Positions 1-8,470 of a stretch of DNA of 42,487 bases are shown one piece after another (position 1 is the first letter of the stretch; each line of letters opens with the position of its first letter). The position numbers and the translations under genes were made by a program. The stretch is from a virus. The stretch is from IMG/VR virus record IMGVR_UViG_3300021438_000025, positions 1 to 42,487 of that record; one strand, written 5' to 3'. The notes under the pieces were generated by a model. It was not told the origin of the DNA. It searched no databases and saw only the letters and a program-made list of their open reading frames with translations.

Positions 1-125
1 GGGGACTCCCCTAAATTCAGATTAAGCACCTGGGCAACATTGGTAATGTATACCGCATCATTAAATCCTTTGTCATCGGTCGTTACTTCCTGCCAAACGC
101 CTGCTACTCTGCCCCATACTCTCAT
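1..125 (-). CDS. gp25-like baseplate wedge gene, 5' part (partial)
   Basis: Reading leftward from the ATG at 123-125 gives the first 41 codons of the same protein that is complete at 42137-42466. On the circle this is one gene, split by the window edge. In this copy the start has a good ribosome site, GGAGA, just after the stop of the spike gene at 134. It should not be counted as a second gene; it is listed because the real upstream context of the wedge gene is seen here. Confidence 0.85.
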   Translation of the reverse strand, partial: MRVWGRVAGVWQEVTTDDKGFNDAVYITNVAQVLNLNLGES

Positions 126-126
126 A
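1..126. repeat. Terminal direct repeat, left copy (circle overlap)
   Basis: These 126 bases are identical to 42342-42467. The repeat lies inside the gp25-like baseplate gene, and gene order continues sensibly across the join, so it is best read as the overlap of a circular or circularly permuted genome. Beyond base 126 the two copies diverge: here the spike gene follows, while after 42467 a different 20 bases follow. Confidence 0.95.
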
Positions 127-133
127 TTATCTC

Positions 134-733
134 CTATGGCACTGGAACGCCAGAAGTGCCGCTACCTGGTTGTACTAAGCTAGTTCTGTGTGATTTGAGA
201 CTAATACCATCAGCAATAACATCGCCCGTCACTGTTACAGTACCATGTATAGTAATACCCGCTTCTGTAATCTGGATATAATTAGCCCCGCCGTCTTGTG
301 ATCGGATAATCACACCGTCTTTACCGTACAATTCAAGTTTTAATTTGCTTGTAGGTGCTGTCCAGTTGGCATTGCCAATCGGCATAAACACTAAGCCCGT
401 TAGATTGCCTTTAGTCGTTAAATCTGCAACACCTGAACCGATACCGCTCATTTCATTTAATCGCGTGTCACTGGGAATGGCTATGCCTTTATCACCTATC
501 TGCACTGGATAGCGTATCCATTCGCCTCCAAAATGTGGAATAGTGATATTGGGCAACGTAAACCCTGTATCAACTTCAAACTTAACAGTAACGATTGCAC
601 CTCCTACAGTTTGACTCACAGCTACAACGCTACAAGGTAATGCTTTAGCTTTTTTTAAATCAACAATTTCATCCGATTTTTTTTCAACGTGTCGATTGAT
701 TGATAAATTAAAAGGCGTTTTTTGACCGTTCAT
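134..733 (-). CDS. Baseplate spike protein, gp138-N/OB-fold type
   Basis: This 199-aa protein looks like the membrane-piercing spike at the tip of the contractile tail. The N-terminal half has the pattern of the phage gp138 N-terminal OB-fold family (residues about 30-90, starting near PCSVVAVSQTVGGAIVTVKF), followed by a beta-rich stretch with repeated GITIHGTVTVTGDVIADG-like turns typical of a beta-helix needle, and a short Gly/Pro tail ending SGVPVP. It sits between the hub gene and the gp25-like wedge gene, the usual place for a spike. The ATG at 731-733 has only a weak ribosome site. The alternative bases at the right window end encode a variant of this C-terminus. Confidence 0.75.
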   Translation of the reverse strand: MNGQKTPFNLSINRHVEKKSDEIVDLKKAKALPCSVVAVSQTVGGAIVTVKFEVDTGFTLPNITIPHFGGEWIRYPVQIGDKGIAIPSDTRLNEMSGIGSGVADLTTKGNLTGLVFMPIGNANWTAPTSKLKLELYGKDGVIIRSQDGGANYIQITEAGITIHGTVTVTGDVIADGISLKSHRTSLVQPGSGTSGVPVP

Positions 734-735
734 TT

Positions 736-993
736 TTAATTAATAGGAAAAAGAACTAAACAAGGGTTATTCTGTTTTAAAGACTCCCATTCGTCACTAT
801 CCATGTCTGCATCTTCACAATTCCAATTCAAATTGTAAACATCACCGCTATAACTGTTTTTTGCAATATAAACTGCATTACTATCAATCCCACGCAAAGG
901 CGAATAAGCATTACCTTCTGAATCTTTTTGTAAAATTACTTCAATGTTGGGATCAATTTCATTCAACAGTTGTATTAATTCTTTTACTTTCAT
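736..993 (-). CDS. Small acidic protein inserted between hub and spike
   Basis: An 85-aa acidic protein with no recognised virion role. The start MKVKELIQLLNEIDP followed by NIEVILQKDSEGNAYSPLRGI is a pattern I have seen in small phage proteins of unknown function that occur in early or accessory regions. Its presence inside the baseplate operon suggests a moron inserted between the hub (996-2003) and the spike (134-733); it is separated by only two bases from each neighbour. It has no membrane segment or signal peptide. Function unknown. Confidence 0.7.
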   Translation of the reverse strand: MKVKELIQLLNEIDPNIEVILQKDSEGNAYSPLRGIDSNAVYIAKNSYSGDVYNLNWNCEDADMDSDEWESLKQNNPCLVLFPIN

Positions 994-995
994 TA

Positions 996-2003
996 TTATT
1001 GTGTCTCCACCTGTAAAGCATCAATGACTGTACACCAGCTACCAGCGTCCGCTTGTCGAAAATTGCCTACATGACGCACCCGTTGTATTTGAAATGTACC
1101 TTGAAACGTCACGCCCTTTTTAAGCTGTGAAAATGACTTACCCGATAATTTAACCGCGCCCTCTGGCAAGCTGACAAAATCCCCAAAGTGCAAATCTGCT
1201 CGCATTGGGCATTTAAACTGTATTGTCTTATAGTTTAACCAAGTTGGTTGCCCTATCAAATCAATAAACTGTATCTGTTTAGGCTTATCTTTGGTCGTGC
1301 CATCATTGATTAAAAACGTCTTGCCAAGTACCGATATATCGACACCTGGATACGCATAATCCTTAATGATGTGCTGTGATATGCGCTTAACAAAAAAAGC
1401 AAACTGATAAATAGACTGATACGCGCCCGTTTCATCGGCTGTTAGTGTCATCGCTTGACGCACGTTAAATTTAAGCTGATACCCTGGGTAGTTTTGCGTT
1501 AAGACATTCTGAACCATCGTTTTTAATTCGCTGCCAGCTTTCCAGTTGACCACAAAATTATTCACTGTGTTGTCGGTAATCTGTACGATTAAATCGAGTG
1601 TCATTTGATCGCCAATCCAGTTGCCAAATGCCTGGTAAACAGTACCCACCAATAACACGCCTGCTTGATCTGGATTAGCAAGCGGTAAACCTTTACTCAT
1701 ACCCCCGCTAATCTCAATTAACCCGCCGTTTAAATCAGCGGCTTGCATAATGTCTTCAATCGATATGCCATAGATTTTAACATTGGCGAATCCTTCGGGG
1801 TCGTTAAATGTGGCAAGCGGTATATCAAGCTCAACATTCAAGGAGTTCAGGTTTACTTTGCCATCAGGTTTCAAGCTGGTAATAGTAATAGGTTTGCCAT
1901 CTTTACCACTGGCAGGTAATGGCACGCCCGTTTTAAGCTCCTGTGTGCGTTCAGCTTGGCTAGGCTGTGCTTTAGGTGTGATGGTGATGGCATAATAACG
2001 CAT
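996..2003 (-). CDS. Baseplate hub protein
   Basis: A 335-aa protein just upstream of the spike gene and after the tape measure, plug and tail-tip genes, which is the position of the hub (gp27/gpD-like) in Bcep781- and Pam3-type baseplates. It is rich in beta-strands and has no membrane segments. The ATG at 2001-2003 overlaps the TGA of the plug gene (TGATG) and has the ribosome site GAGGTG 5 bases upstream; a TTG one codon earlier is less likely. I assign the role from position and general composition, not from a motif. Confidence 0.65.
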   Translation of the reverse strand: MRYYAITITPKAQPSQAERTQELKTGVPLPASGKDGKPITITSLKPDGKVNLNSLNVELDIPLATFNDPEGFANVKIYGISIEDIMQAADLNGGLIEISGGMSKGLPLANPDQAGVLLVGTVYQAFGNWIGDQMTLDLIVQITDNTVNNFVVNWKAGSELKTMVQNVLTQNYPGYQLKFNVRQAMTLTADETGAYQSIYQFAFFVKRISQHIIKDYAYPGVDISVLGKTFLINDGTTKDKPKQIQFIDLIGQPTWLNYKTIQFKCPMRADLHFGDFVSLPEGAVKLSGKSFSQLKKGVTFQGTFQIQRVRHVGNFRQADAGSWCTVIDALQVETQ

Positions 2004-2269
2004 CAAATCACCTCAAAACATTGGCTTGATTCTCTAAACACCAACTGAGTGTCAAAATAGCCTTTCGTCATTGATATGTTGTAAGTCAGTGGCGATTCAA
2101 TCAAGGGCAAGTTGAATATTAAATCACCCGTTGTGTCATACAAAACCACATACCAGCGTTGTCCGAAGATATTCCAACGCACATAAAATATATAGGCGTG
2201 TCCATCTAGCGTTACCGTTGCCTGGAATGGAATGTCATTAGCGGGTAAGAAAGGGATAACTTTAGCCAT
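2003..2269 (-). CDS. Baseplate plug protein, Pam3 gp18-like
   Basis: An 88-aa beta-rich protein. The centre, with VTLDGHAYIFYVRWN then RWYVVLYDTTGDLIFNLPL, matches what I know of the small baseplate plug family typified by cyanophage Pam3 gp18, which fills the base of the tail tube. ATG at 2267-2269 is chosen over an ATG six codons upstream because AGGAG lies 7 bases before it. Its start overlaps the TGA of the preceding gene, and its own TGA overlaps the hub start, so translation is probably coupled. Confidence 0.7.
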   Translation of the reverse strand: MAKVIPFLPANDIPFQATVTLDGHAYIFYVRWNIFGQRWYVVLYDTTGDLIFNLPLIESPLTYNISMTKGYFDTQLVFRESSQCFEVI

Positions 2270-2913
2270 CAATGCGCTCCTGACCATGCCGTGTTAGTGA
2301 CTTTAGTACCGCTTGACAGTTTAGCCATTAAGCTATTCTGCGCTCCTGTTGCTTCTTCTGTCGTCATGATTTGTGGTCTGGTAAAATCCCAAGCCCACTG
2401 ATATTGCGGCTGCTTTGATTCTCCGCCGCTAATATCACGGATGCCCACAAGTACGCAGTTATCATAAACGTATGACGGTGTAATCACTACAAACATTCCG
2501 CCTAATGCAATATGGTTGCTAATCGCTTGCTGTAATGAGTTAAAGATACTAGTTTTTGCACCCATTCCAGTTGTTGAGTTGGCTGGACACGTCATCATCA
2601 TAGACACGTTAAGAGGCTGTGAGATTATCGCATTTGCTGCAACTGACTGATTCGCAAAAGGATATTGCCCAATGGTATTCTGTAAAATCGTACTGCCTGG
2701 CATTGGTTTCCAGTGTGCAAAATAGGCACTTAGGTTGACTGGAAAACTACCGCCCTGGGTCAATTGCATGATAGGCATGACTTTATCCTGCATTTGTTCA
2801 GCTATGCCGTTTTTTAACAGGATAGGGCTAATCTCATATTGCATAGCAAACGAGTTCTTACCCGCCGCCCCGATTAAACCGCCTAAGCTATTCCCTAAAC
2901 TGATTATATTCAT
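2269..2913 (-). CDS. Conserved baseplate/tail-tip protein after tape measure
   Basis: A 214-aa protein directly downstream of the tape measure gene, its ATG (2911-2913) overlapping the tape measure TGA. The N-terminus is small and glycine-rich (MNIISLGNSLGGLIGAAGK); the rest is beta-rich. In Bcep781-like phages a protein of about this size sits between tape measure and plug and belongs to the baseplate. I see no enzymatic motif. It could be the tail-tip protein that joins tube and hub. Confidence 0.6.
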   Translation of the reverse strand: MNIISLGNSLGGLIGAAGKNSFAMQYEISPILLKNGIAEQMQDKVMPIMQLTQGGSFPVNLSAYFAHWKPMPGSTILQNTIGQYPFANQSVAANAIISQPLNVSMMMTCPANSTTGMGAKTSIFNSLQQAISNHIALGGMFVVITPSYVYDNCVLVGIRDISGGESKQPQYQWAWDFTRPQIMTTEEATGAQNSLMAKLSSGTKVTNTAWSGAH

Positions 2914-5069
2914 AATGCCGCCGCGCTGGTGATTGTATTACCACCTGTATTATTTTCGATTAACAGTCTCATGCCGTTGACATTTCCGCCCTGGTTTTGC
3001 TGAAACATGATGCTCTTAGCTTGCTCTGGTGTCGGTCTGTTTAACGCCTGCTTTAACTGTCCGTTCACGTCCTTTTCACCGCGTGGGATGATGATAGGCG
3101 GTGGATTCTTTCCTTTACCATTAGAAAACGATATTTCAGGCTTACCCTGCGATAGTCTAGCCAAGTTTAAAGCGTCTTGCGATTCTTTATCATACCGTTT
3201 TTCTTGCGCTGCTAATACGCCACCGCTTAAGTTTTCCCTAACATACTTCCTACGCTCTGCATAAAACGCTTCAAGCTGTTGTTCTGGTGTCATTGACTTA
3301 AGGTCGTTGTTTTTACCTACACGGTCAAGTAACTTTTTGATGCCACCGTGTTGTATCGAACCACTAAAAACAGCCTCTTGTACACCACGATTTGACATAT
3401 CAAACCCTAGGCTTTCGGCTTTTTCTTTGGCTGGTGCATACCAAATATTAGCCGCGCTTCTATCCTGGGCTGCCTCAAAATTACCGCTGTCATTGCGTGC
3501 TATGTCTTTCCATTTTGCATAAAACTCTGGGCTATCGCGCTCTATGCCTTCAAACTGTTTAGCGTATTCTGGGTTGTCCGCAAAAAAGCGATTTAAACCG
3601 CCTGTTTTGCTATTGAATTGATACTTTCCATAAGCACTACCGATGTTGTCTTTATTAGCACTGCCTACCTTACCCTCATATTTAGATGACAATGCCCCTA
3701 GCTGCTGTTTACTATTCAGCACTGCTTCTGCTGCTTGTGCGTCCTTATCGCCTAAGAACGCCGCGCCGCCGCCTATAAAATCCTGTATTCCCTGCTGAAT
3801 GCCCGTGCTGAGTTTGTTGTAAATACCACCAGTACCCGCTGCTGGAGTCGCGCCCGTTGCCCCTGGCACATCAAAGCCTAGCATTTTTAAAGCACCCGCT
3901 ACACCATCAGCAAACGACTTAATAACACCCGCTGTTGTAGTCAGTGCATCAGTAAAACTGTCAAAGTCTTTAGTAAATTCAGGGCTAACCAGATAATCCG
4001 CAAACTTGCCTATACCATCGGCTAACTTGTCGATTAATGGCGGCAATTTGTCGGACTTCATTAGCTTCTCAAACGCCTGTATTGCTGATTTTGATAGCTT
4101 TTCAAGGTTTGGAGCGATTGGTTCTAATGCTTCAACAAGTACTTTTTTTAGTTTCTTTTCAAAGAAATCAATTTCTTTTCCTAAATCTTGATATTTTTTT
4201 AATATTTCATCGGTTAATCTTAACTCTTCCTCATCGGCTTTAGCTTTGGCAATCATTGCCTCAACGTCTTTTTGTGTTGTGTTTGCTAATCGATTAAGGT
4301 CATCAATGCTAAAGATTTGATCTAAACCCGTTGCTTGTGCCATCTGACTAATATGCCCTTTTGAGCCTTTAGCCTGTTGCTGAGCATAGCGGATTAAATC
4401 TGGGGCTATTTCAGCCGCGTTTTTGTTTTGATAGTTAGATATGCCAGCCGCTGATAAAACGCGCTGTTTGGTGATGTCCGCTTGTACATCGCGGATGGAT
4501 GCAAGCATTTGTGTGGGGTCTCTAACAACACTGGAGTAGTTGACGTTAGCGGCTTCCATTGCCCCCGCCCCTACGCCTAACCCCTGCGCTGTAAAACGTG
4601 CATTGGATGCTGAATCGATAAGCTTGTTAAAGCCAAACATACCCGCACCCGTGGTCACGCCTGCAAGTATACCGCCCCATTTCATAAGCATCATGGTTGT
4701 GCCAGTGATGCTGGTAAACATGTCTTTAGCGTGTTTTGCGCCTTTTTTTAAATCTTTTGCACCTTGCTTGATATGTTTTACAAGGTTCTTATAATGAGAC
4801 TCTGATTTTTTAGCTTCATCAGTTAGCTTTTTGGCTTCTGCTGCTAGTTTTTTCTCGTCATTCAACGCGCGTTGATAAGCGTTTAGTAATTTCTGAGCTT
4901 CTGTAGCTGCTTTCTTTTGCTCCGTTGTTAAATCACTAAACGCTTTAGCATTGTTTTTCCAAGCCGCTGGCATGTCATCAACATTGGCTTTATAGTCATC
5001 AAAAGCAGATAAAAAGCTTTTAAACTTTTCGTCGTTGACTTCTATGTCAATTATCGATTTTGCAGCCAT
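2910..5069 (-). CDS. Tail tape measure protein with muralytic-like domain
   Basis: A 719-aa protein that sets tail length. Residues 40-120 are a long Lys/Ala/Glu-rich helix, residues about 120-150 are hydrophobic and glycine-rich, and 270-345 again coil. Residues about 457-620 form a separate globular domain with SSKYEGKVGS (E465), IGSAYGKYQFNSKTGG and QHGG, a pattern I associate with the lysozyme-like domain found at the ends of some VgrG and tape measure proteins; it would cut peptidoglycan during DNA entry. The gene directly follows the G/GT chaperone frameshift pair, as in lambda, P2 and relatives, and overlaps the next start by ATGA. Confidence 0.85.
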   Translation of the reverse strand: MAAKSIIDIEVNDEKFKSFLSAFDDYKANVDDMPAAWKNNAKAFSDLTTEQKKAATEAQKLLNAYQRALNDEKKLAAEAKKLTDEAKKSESHYKNLVKHIKQGAKDLKKGAKHAKDMFTSITGTTMMLMKWGGILAGVTTGAGMFGFNKLIDSASNARFTAQGLGVGAGAMEAANVNYSSVVRDPTQMLASIRDVQADITKQRVLSAAGISNYQNKNAAEIAPDLIRYAQQQAKGSKGHISQMAQATGLDQIFSIDDLNRLANTTQKDVEAMIAKAKADEEELRLTDEILKKYQDLGKEIDFFEKKLKKVLVEALEPIAPNLEKLSKSAIQAFEKLMKSDKLPPLIDKLADGIGKFADYLVSPEFTKDFDSFTDALTTTAGVIKSFADGVAGALKMLGFDVPGATGATPAAGTGGIYNKLSTGIQQGIQDFIGGGAAFLGDKDAQAAEAVLNSKQQLGALSSKYEGKVGSANKDNIGSAYGKYQFNSKTGGLNRFFADNPEYAKQFEGIERDSPEFYAKWKDIARNDSGNFEAAQDRSAANIWYAPAKEKAESLGFDMSNRGVQEAVFSGSIQHGGIKKLLDRVGKNNDLKSMTPEQQLEAFYAERRKYVRENLSGGVLAAQEKRYDKESQDALNLARLSQGKPEISFSNGKGKNPPPIIIPRGEKDVNGQLKQALNRPTPEQAKSIMFQQNQGGNVNGMRLLIENNTGGNTITSAAAL

Positions 5070-5072
5070 GTC

Positions 5073-5734
5073 TTAGTCTCTGTCAATTAGGTAACGCTGT
5101 CTGAACTCGTGTGATGTCTTGTATTCTACGCCGTGATCTTCAAAGAATAAATGAAAACCCGCGTTGTTTATCCAGTCGAACAGCTCATGAATTAAGCTGC
5201 TGCCGTCTTTCCAACATTGTCTATCTCTGTCAATATCGGCAATTGTTTGAGATACGCCACGCAATCCAATGAGGTAGTTAATAATCCCCACCTTGCCGTC
5301 ATGTTCGACAGTGTCCAGTTCAGGATCGGTCTGCCGCGCTGAACCTGCGAGATGCAAGTAAAAAAAACGATAGCGTTCATCACCTCATCGTGTTGATGTT
5401 CATCTATCAAGCCATCTTTTACAGCAACCTCAAACGCGATAGGCTCATAGTTACCCGTCGCACCTGGCACAATAACGTTGGTTAATCGCTTAAGCTCATT
5501 GACTAGCGGCTTGATGTTAATATCTGATTCTCTGGCTGTTTGCTCAAGCATCAGATAAGCAACACGCGCACCTGATAACGCCACGCCTTCACTGTTGATT
5601 GCATCATGAACTTTAGTTAATGCGAGAAAGTTCTCTTTAAACACATCATAACCAATGGCTGTATGGTGGATGTGGATATTCCCCAAATCACCTTCTACAG
5701 TCATTGTTAAGTTTAATTTGTCATTGATTTTCAT
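5073..5734 (-). CDS. Tail assembly chaperone GT, -1 frameshift product
   Basis: Inferred fusion of about 220 aa: the first 125 residues of the G-type chaperone (5192-5734), then a -1 shift on the T8 run at 5360-5367, then 95 residues in the second frame beginning YLHLAGSARQTD and ending LIDRD at 5073. The second frame has no good start of its own, overlaps G by about 170 bases and ends four bases before the tape measure start. This is the arrangement of G/GT in lambda-like and gpE/E' in P2-like tails, where the longer form recruits tube protein to the tape measure protein. Confidence 0.75.
5192..5734 (-). CDS. Tail assembly chaperone G-like protein
   Basis: A 180-aa, mostly helical, soluble protein between tail tube and tape measure genes. 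Residue 125 (Phe) is encoded at the slippery T8 run where ribosomes may shift to the -1 frame to make GT. Ribosomes that do not shift continue to AAA at the C-terminus. It probably coats the tape measure protein before tube polymerisation. The start ATG is preceded by a 10-bp perfect hairpin (5766-5821) about 30 bases upstream in the mRNA. Assignment rests on position and the frameshift architecture. Confidence 0.75.
   Translation of the reverse strand: MKINDKLNLTMTVEGDLGNIHIHHTAIGYDVFKENFLALTKVHDAINSEGVALSGARVAYLMLEQTARESDINIKPLVNELKRLTNVIVPGATGNYEPIAFEVAVKDGLIDEHQHDEVMNAIVFFTCISQVQRGRPILNWTLSNMTARWGLLTTSLDCVAYLKQLPILTEIDNVGKTAAA
5359..5368 (-). other. Programmed -1 ribosomal frameshift site (T8)
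   Basis: On the minus strand the bases read GTTTTTTTTA. In the G frame this is GTT TTT TTT A, so the heptamer T TTT TTT fits the X XXY YYZ rule. Slipping back one base after Phe125 gives TAC TTG CAT and enters the open frame that runs to 5073. Known in this gene position in most tailed phages; not measured here. Confidence 0.75.
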
Positions 5735-5765
5735 TTAATCGTCTCGTTAAATTATCGTCTATGGA

Positions 5766-5821
5766 TTATCAGGACACGCGCTAGACGGTACGCTATTCAG
5801 AGGCTATCCTAGTCCTGATAA
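5766..5821 (-). ncRNA. Intergenic hairpin element, copy C1 (conserved loop)
   Basis: Perfect 10-bp inverted repeat TTATCAGGAC / GTCCTGATAA around a 36-base loop, lying in the 92-base gap between tail tube (stop at 5827) and chaperone G (start 5734). On the mRNA strand the loop has the ordered blocks GGAT, CTCTGAA, GTACC and AGCG. The hairpin at 42067-42122 has the same blocks with a different stem. No T-run follows, so it is not a simple terminator. Role unknown: translational control or mRNA processing are possible. Confidence 0.6.
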
Positions 5822-5826
5822 ACTGG

Positions 5827-6267
5827 TTAATTCCAAAGAACGTTGTTTACGTTCCAAGTGCCTTTAATTCTGATTCTAAACCCTGGATCAGTACCGTTAA
5901 ACGTACACGCTTCAATACCCTCGATAGCTGCGTTTTGAATCGTAAACTTCGGAAAGTTTGAGCTGTCTGGGTTTATAACGCAATCGCCTATTGTTGCATC
6001 TTGCTCAATGCGTGCCTTGTAAGCTACGCCCAGCGTGGTTGTTTTCAATATGCCGATGGTTAGCGTTACCATTTGATACGGTTCTGGTGATACAACAACG
6101 CCTGTCATCGTTGGGATAAATGTGGTTGTTTCACCGTCCCATGATAACGACAATCCCTCTTTTACAAGGAATGGAGCGGTAATGTTTAATTCTGGATGTG
6201 CAACAACTGATACACTACCTTTGACTCTGTTTAGTGAGCCTTGGTTTACTTGTGGATTTCCTGCCAT
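5827..6267 (-). CDS. Tail tube protein
   Basis: A 146-aa beta-rich protein located between sheath (6284-7444) and the tail chaperones, the standard position of the tail tube protein in contractile-tailed phages. Its length and all-beta character fit the family that forms stacked hexameric rings; I link it to the DUF3277-like tube proteins of Bcep-type phages. The start ATG (6265-6267) has AGGAGC about 9 bases upstream. The C-terminus ends NVNNVLWN. No cysteine-rich or membrane segment. Confidence 0.75.
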   Translation of the reverse strand: MAGNPQVNQGSLNRVKGSVSVVAHPELNITAPFLVKEGLSLSWDGETTTFIPTMTGVVVSPEPYQMVTLTIGILKTTTLGVAYKARIEQDATIGDCVINPDSSNFPKFTIQNAAIEGIEACTFNGTDPGFRIRIKGTWNVNNVLWN

Positions 6268-6283
6268 GACTATAAGCTCCTAA

Positions 6284-7444
6284 TTAAGATACAAAATTCG
6301 TGACGTTCAAATTAAATACGATTTGTTCAAAACCGCGTGCTGGTGTAATCGCCGCCTGTAAACCGCCATACTTGCCTAGCATGTAGTCACTAGGATTGTT
6401 TTTGGTGTAAATTGGAAACGGTACAGCGTTTATCACAGCATTACCCGCATACAAACCATTACCCACATTCACAGCGAAAACAGTCGGATCGAGTTCAGTC
6501 ATAATCACATCACCTAATACCAGCCCGTAGCTGATACCGTTACGCAACGTCTGAGCCGCTCGATTCTGTAATCTGTCAATACCGTTTTGATTGTAATACA
6601 GTGGCGCAAGTGCATTGTTAGATCCGTTGATAACTTCATTTGCAAGGTCTAACTCAAGCTGAATTTTCGCCCAGTCTACCGTGTACCAGTAGTTAAACGG
6701 ATTGCCGCCTAATACATGCCCCCACTTGATGATAGTGTTGACCAGCCCGCCCTCACTGCCTAAATCAACATAACCGATGTTTGCCGCTTTAAGCTGTGTC
6801 AACAGTGTTAAGTTGTTGCGTGTTGGGTAATTGGTCACGCCATAGATAAAGCTGAATGCCAATGGCGGCACTTTTTGCGCTGAACTTGGAGACCATGCCA
6901 GCGTTACTTGGAAAGGTGCGGCGCATGAAAACTCAGTGATAGGTCTATCAGGAGCTTCAACCATTGCAAACACACAGTTATCCAATTGACTCCAATCTTC
7001 ATAAGTCAGTATGGTAGTGGTTACAAAGAAATTAACAGGTGTCGATGGTGCGTTGTAGTTTCCTGCCATTGTATGAAAATCTGGCTCTGCATCCCAAGCG
7101 CGTGGAATTAAAAAGCTGTAGATTGTTTCAGGGTTTTCAGTAATAAAATCATTTAAAGCGATAACACCATCTGATGCTGTTCCAGCCCCTAATTCCAGCA
7201 CATAAACAGCGGTCTGGCTGTTTGCTTGCGCCCAATAGGTTGTGTTCATTGCTACCAGTTCATCATGTCCAGACGGCGCAAGAATGCCATCAATATCTGC
7301 TACACTGGTTAATAGTGTTAATGTGCCTGCTGCGGTAGTCGTTGCGCCCTGACTGATAAACGCGCCCGTTTTTTGTAGTTGACTTGGGATAGGTGGATTG
7401 GTAATGCTTACATTAATCGTTACGATGTCATTTGCGAATGCCAT
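6284..7444 (-). CDS. Contractile tail sheath protein, DUF3383-like
   Basis: A 386-aa protein of the size and position of a compact sheath subunit. It begins MAFANDIVTINVSITNPPIP, has the serial alpha/beta segments ADIDGILAPSGHDELVAMNTT and WAQANSQTAVYVLELGAG that I know from DUF3383-type sheaths, and ends with the typical extended C-terminal strand after ITPARGFEQIVFNLNVTNFV, which would interlock with neighbouring subunits. It is followed by the tube gene 17 bases downstream with its own ribosome site. Contraction of the sheath drives the tube through the envelope. Confidence 0.85.
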   Translation of the reverse strand: MAFANDIVTINVSITNPPIPSQLQKTGAFISQGATTTAAGTLTLLTSVADIDGILAPSGHDELVAMNTTYWAQANSQTAVYVLELGAGTASDGVIALNDFITENPETIYSFLIPRAWDAEPDFHTMAGNYNAPSTPVNFFVTTTILTYEDWSQLDNCVFAMVEAPDRPITEFSCAAPFQVTLAWSPSSAQKVPPLAFSFIYGVTNYPTRNNLTLLTQLKAANIGYVDLGSEGGLVNTIIKWGHVLGGNPFNYWYTVDWAKIQLELDLANEVINGSNNALAPLYYNQNGIDRLQNRAAQTLRNGISYGLVLGDVIMTELDPTVFAVNVGNGLYAGNAVINAVPFPIYTKNNPSDYMLGKYGGLQAAITPARGFEQIVFNLNVTNFVS

Positions 7445-7453
7445 TGCATTGTC

Positions 7454-8470
7454 CTATGGTTGATTGATAATAACGCTAGGGATGGCTGATAAAATCAACT
7501 GTCTAGCAATGTTTAAAGTTCTGTTTTGTAAATAGTTCACATCAAACTCGATTGTTTTCTTTTGCGCAATAACATTTAATTCAGATTGTGGTCGTTTTTC
7601 ATCTTTAGCAACGGGCATATTCATAATGCCGTATGCGTCCCATAAATCCAGATTAACAGGCGGCTCTGTGTCACCTGTCGCACTTGCTACAACATACCAA
7701 ATATAATCAAGCACCACATTATTATTGATACCGTAAGTTGTGAGCCTTACCTTATCCTGGCATTGCTGCCACCGTGAACTATTAGCTGCTTGTGTAGGCT
7801 GTTCTGCAATGGCTTTTGTTTCAACTATGTCGATAGCCGCGTAAGGTGGATAACAGTTCTGCTTTACCAAAAATGACGGATAACAAGGAAAGTATTTATT
7901 AAGCATCATGAAAATAGGCAGGCTATTACTGACTATCTGCGTGTTATCGAAAAATCGTATATCATCAATAATCTGTGAACGCATGGCAGGGTGGATAGCT
8001 TCACCTGTATAATGATATAACCCTACCTGACTGTAAAAACTACCGCGCTGACTAAAAGCAAACTGTATGCCGTCCCATTCTGCGATATATAAAACACTTT
8101 CGCCTATGTCGTTAAAATCATCAATGTCTGATTCAGACGTAAAAACGACAGAGTTAAAACCGATTGTTTGATCTAACTCTTGCTGATTATTGGTTGAGTA
8201 GTGCAAACTACCCCTAACTGTAACAGTGGGCGCACCTTGCGTGATCGTTCTGTCAGTGCCATTGATAGCGGTAGTACCAAAGATTAGCGAATTAAAACCA
8301 GCATCACCGCTCCACATATCCGCTTTTACCCAAAACACAAAACCATCTGCTGGTAATACCAAACGAACGTATTTTGTAAAGGTAAGCTCTTGTAAACGGT
8401 CTAAAGCGCGTAAACCTGCTTTAAGGTCACTGTTTAAAGGCGTTGCGCTGGTTGCTTCGTTTACGTTCAT
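7454..8470 (-). CDS. Conserved virion protein upstream of sheath (neck/tail terminator region)
   Basis: A 338-aa protein between the gp10-like completion protein and the sheath. It is beta-rich with a WVKADMWSGDAGFN segment near residue 50 and a long run of aromatic residues in the middle (YFPCYPSF at about 195). Position suggests neck or tail-terminator function; homologues occur at the same place in Bcep781-like phages to my knowledge, without a firm role. The ATG at 8468-8470 overlaps the end of the previous gene. I cannot see a catalytic motif. Confidence 0.6.
   Translation of the reverse strand: MNVNEATSATPLNSDLKAGLRALDRLQELTFTKYVRLVLPADGFVFWVKADMWSGDAGFNSLIFGTTAINGTDRTITQGAPTVTVRGSLHYSTNNQQELDQTIGFNSVVFTSESDIDDFNDIGESVLYIAEWDGIQFAFSQRGSFYSQVGLYHYTGEAIHPAMRSQIIDDIRFFDNTQIVSNSLPIFMMLNKYFPCYPSFLVKQNCYPPYAAIDIVETKAIAEQPTQAANSSRWQQCQDKVRLTTYGINNNVVLDYIWYVVASATGDTEPPVNLDLWDAYGIMNMPVAKDEKRPQSELNVIAQKKTIEFDVNYLQNRTLNIARQLILSAIPSVIINQP

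Noticed and set aside
1-126. Short direct terminal repeats used for packaging (T7 or T5 style)
   Set aside because: The repeat lies inside a gene, both ends continue with coding sequence, and 126 bp fits an assembly overlap of a circular map. True terminal repeats would usually lie between genes.
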